Position numbers and translations under genes: made by a program. Below, one piece after another: positions 60,724-64,000 of a stretch of DNA of 64,000 nt (position 1 is the first letter of the stretch; each line of letters begins with the position of its first letter). The notes under the pieces were generated by a model that saw only the letters and a list, made by a program, of their open reading frames with translations, had not been told where the DNA came from and did no database searches. Where the stretch lies: positions 170,839,430 through 170,903,429 of the forward strand of contig JALIGW010000002.1 in assembly GCA_023053685.1 (NCBI GenBank). Direction: 5' to 3'. The DNA is from Diadophis punctatus similis. Its lineage: Eukaryota; Chordata; Lepidosauria; Squamata; Dipsadidae.

Positions 60724-61535
60724 CAGGATGGATTTGATTTAAATCACGATTTAAATCGTGATTTAAATCACTAATAAAAAGGCTTGATTTAAATCAACTC
60801 GATTAAAATCGTAATTTTTAAAGAGCAACTGTCATTTCTGTCCCGCAACGGCTCCTCTTCTGACCCGCTGTTGACTCACCGATAGTCCCATTCACTTTAA
60901 TGGGATGGCTGGTGATGCGGCAGTGACATAAGGTGAGAGACGTGGCAGGCAGCAGGTGAGTGGATGCCCGCTAACAGGCGCTGCCATGATGGATCTGAAA
61001 TGATAGGTGCCCTTTAATATTATATTTATAAGCTGCTTAGAAGGTTTCACTTTCATTTTTACTGCTTGCCCTTCCTCCTCATACGTAGAGCTTGGTGGTA
61101 CAGATGCATTTCTCTTCAAACAATCATACAGTTTGTAGTGTACATAGATTTGCAAAACAATGGGATAAAGGAATATTCCTGAACTTTGTTTTATGATTTA
61201 TCTCATGGTTACTGTGAAATTATGTGAATGCATCAATGCAGTTATCTCAGCTTGCAGAGCTTGGAGATTGAATGAGTTTACCAAATAGGTAACTATTGCA
61301 GAATATACAGCCTTATGCTACATAACTGAGCTCCATTTCATGCTGAATAAACTAAATTATTAATGTATCTTAAATAGAAAACTATATTTAGATAGACTTT
61401 TACTCCAAAAGCATTTTATTAAAATAAATTTCATAAAAAACAAAAAAAGATTTAAATAAAAAAATCAGATTTAAATTTTTAAAAATTGATTTTTTTATAT
61501 ATATATTTAAAAATCATTGATTTTTATCCACCCTG
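60724..61535. mobile_element. hAT-like element in JADE2 intron 3, 812 bp
   Basis: Left end CAGGATGGATTTGATTTAAA, right end (reverse) CAGGGTGGATAAAAATCAAT, imperfect duplication ATTGTAGG/ATTTCAGG. The left arm contains a perfect short palindrome TGATTTAAATCACGATTTAA/mirror. No transposase. Confidence 0.65.
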
Positions 61536-61539
61536 ATTT

Positions 61540-61712
61540 CAGGGGTCCCCAACCCCAGGTCATGTATCAGTACCGGTCCATGGCTTGTTAGGAAATGGGC
61601 TGCACAGCTAGAGGTGAGCGGCAGGTGAGATAACTGAAACCACCACCCCCTCCGTCCATGGAAAAATTGTCTTCCATGAAACCAGTCCTTGGTGCCAAAA
61701 AGGGGACCGCTG
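61540..61712. mobile_element. hAT element of a tetrapod-wide family, internally deleted, 173 bp
   Basis: Starts CAGGGGTCCCCAACCCCAGG, has ACCGGTCCATGGCTTGTTAG and TGGAAAAATTGTCTTCCATG, ends AAAAAGGGGACCGCTG. I know near-identical end blocks from mammalian hAT repeats, but cannot name the exact family. The duplication is blurred by the adjoining element. Confidence 0.75.
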
Positions 61713-61785
61713 ATTTATTGGACTGATTATAAGCAATTGGAAGACTTCTAGGTGGAGGTAATGAGTGTGTAAAGAAAATCATTTA

Positions 61786-62010
61786 TAGTACCGCAGTGTT
61801 TAAAATGCAGTATTGCATGCTGACTCTGCTGACTGCCAGGAGTTCGATCTTGACTAGCTCAAGATTGACTCAGCCTTCCATCCTTCTGAGGTCGGTAAAA
61901 TGAGGACCCAGATTGTGTATGTGTGTGTGTGGGGGTGGTGGTATATGTTTACTCTGTAAACTTCTATGAAGTGGTATATAAATCTAAATGTTATTGCTAT
62001 TGCTATTTAT
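61786..62010 (+). mobile_element. Sauria-type tRNA-derived SINE
   Basis: ACTGCCAGGAGTTCGATCTT (B-box GAGTTCGATCTT), then CTCAAGATTGACTCAGCCTT and GAGGACCCAGATTGTG, tail AATGTTATTGCTATTGC. A small GTGTGTGTG expansion has replaced part of the body near 61917. Confidence 0.87.
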
Positions 62011-62089
62011 GTAGAGGTCTTTAAAATGTACGTGAGGGAACTGACATCATAGAAGAAGCTCTCACATCAGCTTCTCTGACCTCCATTCA

Positions 62090-62985
62090 CCATGGATATT
62101 GCCTCCCAAGGATTATGTCGATTGTCTCTCCTTGGTTCTTGGGGGAGAGAAATTAACTCCCTCAGAACGGGTTCTCAATTTGGGTGTCCTCCTAGACCCA
62201 CAGCTAAAATTGGAGCAACATCTTTCAGTTGTGGCTAGGGGGACCTTTGCACAGGTTCGCCTAGTGCACCAATTGCAACCCTACTTGGAGAGGGAGGCTC
62301 TACTCACAGTCACTCACACCCTTATCACCCCATGGCTGGATTACTGTAATGCGCTCTACATGGGCTACCCTTAAAGAGTATCCAGAGTCTGCAATTGGTG
62401 CAAAATGCAGCTGCGCGAGCTGTGGTGGGTGTTCCTAGATACACCCATGTAACACCCATTCTCCGCCAGCTGCATTGGTTGCCCATTAGTCTCTGGATGC
62501 AATTTAAGGTGTTGGTTTTGACCTTTAAAGCCCTACATGGCTCAGGGCCAGGTTACCTCCAGGACCGCATCCTACCGCATGCCTCCCTACGACCGGTTAG
62601 GTCCCACAGAGTTGGTCTCCTCCAGGTCCCATCGACCAAGCAATGCCTGTTGGGGGGGTCGAGGGGGAGAGCCTTCTCTGTGGGAGCTCCGTCCCTCTGG
62701 AACCAACTGCCCCCAGAGATCAGGACTATCCCCACCCTGCTGGCCTTCCATAAAGCAATAAAAACATGGCTCTTCCGGCAGGCGGGGTGAAAGTGAGACC
62801 AATTAGAACATCTTTGGTCTCCCCCCAGGTATGAATAATGGATGATTTTTAATCTTTTTTATAATCTTTTAATTGTTGTTATTATGTTGTTTTTTATAAC
62901 TTTTATGAATTGTTCTTCTCTGAGTCCCACGGGAGTTGGGCGGCCTGCAAGAACGTTCAATTAAATTAAATTAAATTTGACTACA
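62090..62985 (+). pseudogene. L2 LINE 3' part, 5'-truncated and frameshifted
   Basis: Two + frames carry L2 ORF2 C-terminal signatures: LNLGVLLDPQLKLEQHLSVV and ITPWLDYCNALYMGYP (62180-62371), then QNAAARAVVGVPRYTHVTPI, LHWLPISLWMQFKVLVLTFK, ALHGSGPGYLQD and SLWNQLPPEIRTIP, ending KTWLFRQAG and a stop at 62790. A single frameshift near 62370 separates them. The 3' UTR holds GGGAGTTGGGCGGCCTGCAA and a short TTAAA tail. Fairly well preserved. Confidence 0.92.
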
Positions 62986-64000
62986 CTTTCTTGATGAGCA
63001 TTCTTCCCAGACCCCAGTTTAGAGCTATTGTGCATTTTACCAGAAAATATATGTGTCTGAGTAACATCAATCTAGTCTTCCCTTGTATTTTATTAGCTTA
63101 TAGCAGGTAAAAAAGGCCCACATGTGAAGGTTCAATTAAACTAATTTACTGCTAAAAGTCTATGTGCTGGAATCTTCCCAACTAAGGGCCAGCCCCTGGT
63201 TAGAGTTAGAGAAGTGTCAATGGCACTCAAGGGCAGTTGGCTTCATAGGAATTCTAGGCTGATTCCCCTTTTCGCTCAGGTTCTGCCATCCCTTCTCATA
63301 CACATCTTATCTTAAAATTTATCCAGCTGCCCTTCTGAAGTAAACAGACAGCTCTCAAAGCAGGATGCAACAATGACAATTCAAGATTCCACTTAAAGTT
63401 TGAGGTGAAAATTTGGAAAATATACTTCTGCCTTCTGAAACTATATAAGGAATAGGAAGTGGGGAAGATTATAGGGAAGTGCTCTTTTTGGGTTGCCATC
63501 CTCTTACAAGCTGTGAAGTTATCTCCAGATGCACAAACATGTAGTGCTGGCCCAAGATATTTGATTGCCTAAGTAGATCTCAAACGCCTCCTCATCTTTT
63601 CAAATTGGAGGCATTTTTGGAAGTATTGTTGCATCATTCAAGCAATAGTAGCTGACATCATTTCAGCCTTCTAAAAATGAGTTTGGTGTCATGCCTCCTA
63701 CAATATCTGCCCAGTATGAGCATTTCAGCATGTTTCAGGTTCTGTTTATCTAATAACAGCAGTAATAATAATTTATTAGATTTCGATTCCATCCAACTCC
63801 CAGTGGCTTCAGGTGGCTCACAACAATCAAACAAATTATTAAAAAGATAAACGATGGCAAGTGTGATGAAGCGAGAGGTTTCACTCTCCTTTTACAAAGG
63901 TTTGGATGAAGATCTAAGTCTTCATGACGCTTTTAAATAACAGTGGAGTGGGGACATCTGGATATCAGGGAGAGCTTTGTTCCAAGGGATAGGTGCTGCT

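Larger units (their letters stand above)
60251..64000 (+). other. JADE2: JADE2 intron 3, open at window end
   Basis: No further JADE2 exon is recognisable before the window ends. Contents: two hAT elements (60724-61535 and 61540-61712), a Sauria SINE (about 61786-62010) and an L2 LINE (about 62090-62985). Nothing clear is seen in 63000-63720. 63720-63870 faintly resembles an old LINE or SINE tail (CCAACTCCCAGTGGC) and is not annotated separately. Confidence 0.7.

Noticed and set aside
62099..62790. Two neighbouring + frames as exons of a host gene
   Set aside because: Both carry L2 reverse-transcriptase C-terminal signatures, separated by a frameshift and followed by an L2 3' UTR.

Overview
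This is vertebrate nuclear DNA, most likely from a snake. The evidence is the repeat content: CR1, L2, L1 and RTE/BovB-type LINE remnants, tRNA-derived SINEs of the Sauria type, many non-autonomous hAT elements with 8-bp target duplications, pentanucleotide ATTCT-class tails and long GATA/GACA (Bkm-like) arrays. There is no prokaryotic gene organisation, and nearly all long open frames are microsatellites or transposon debris.

One protein-coding gene is recognisable: the 5' part of JADE2 (PHF15) on the + strand. A CpG-rich, nearly repeat-free block at about 26.1-29.2 kb is the likely promoter and non-coding first exon, with a good splice donor after 28062. Coding exon 2 (54556-54613) starts exactly at the ATG, and exon 3 (60165-60250) follows in phase. 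Together they encode the first 48 residues, ending just before the EPL1-like region, which must lie beyond the window. Intron 1 is about 26.5 kb, intron 2 about 5.55 kb, and intron 3 is open at the window end.

Layout: 1-26 kb is intergenic and repeat-dense (SINEs, an inverted L1 remnant, CR1 pieces, a hammerhead/Penelope-like tail, hAT elements, a 2.9-kb hAT-flanked block filled with GGAA/GATA/GACA repeats, and a hAT nested in another hAT). 26.1-29.2 kb is the CpG island. 29.2-54.5 kb is intron 1, with SPIN-like and palindromic hAT elements, a BovB remnant, a 1.2-kb CR1, two elements with TA target duplications and GTTTCCCC-type ends, and Tigger-like elements. 54.6-60.2 kb is intron 2. 60.3-64 kb is the start of intron 3, with two abutting hAT elements, a Sauria SINE and an L2 LINE.

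The most interesting signals are: hammerhead-ribozyme-like cores at 2456-2500 and, as an inverted pair, at 47680-47737; a Bkm-like higher-order GATA array plus a roughly 480-bp palindrome inside one hAT-flanked element; a palindromic module shared by two unrelated hAT families; and NRF1-like TGCGCATGCGCA palindromes carried by several hAT families. All family names are from recognition by eye; no database search was run.
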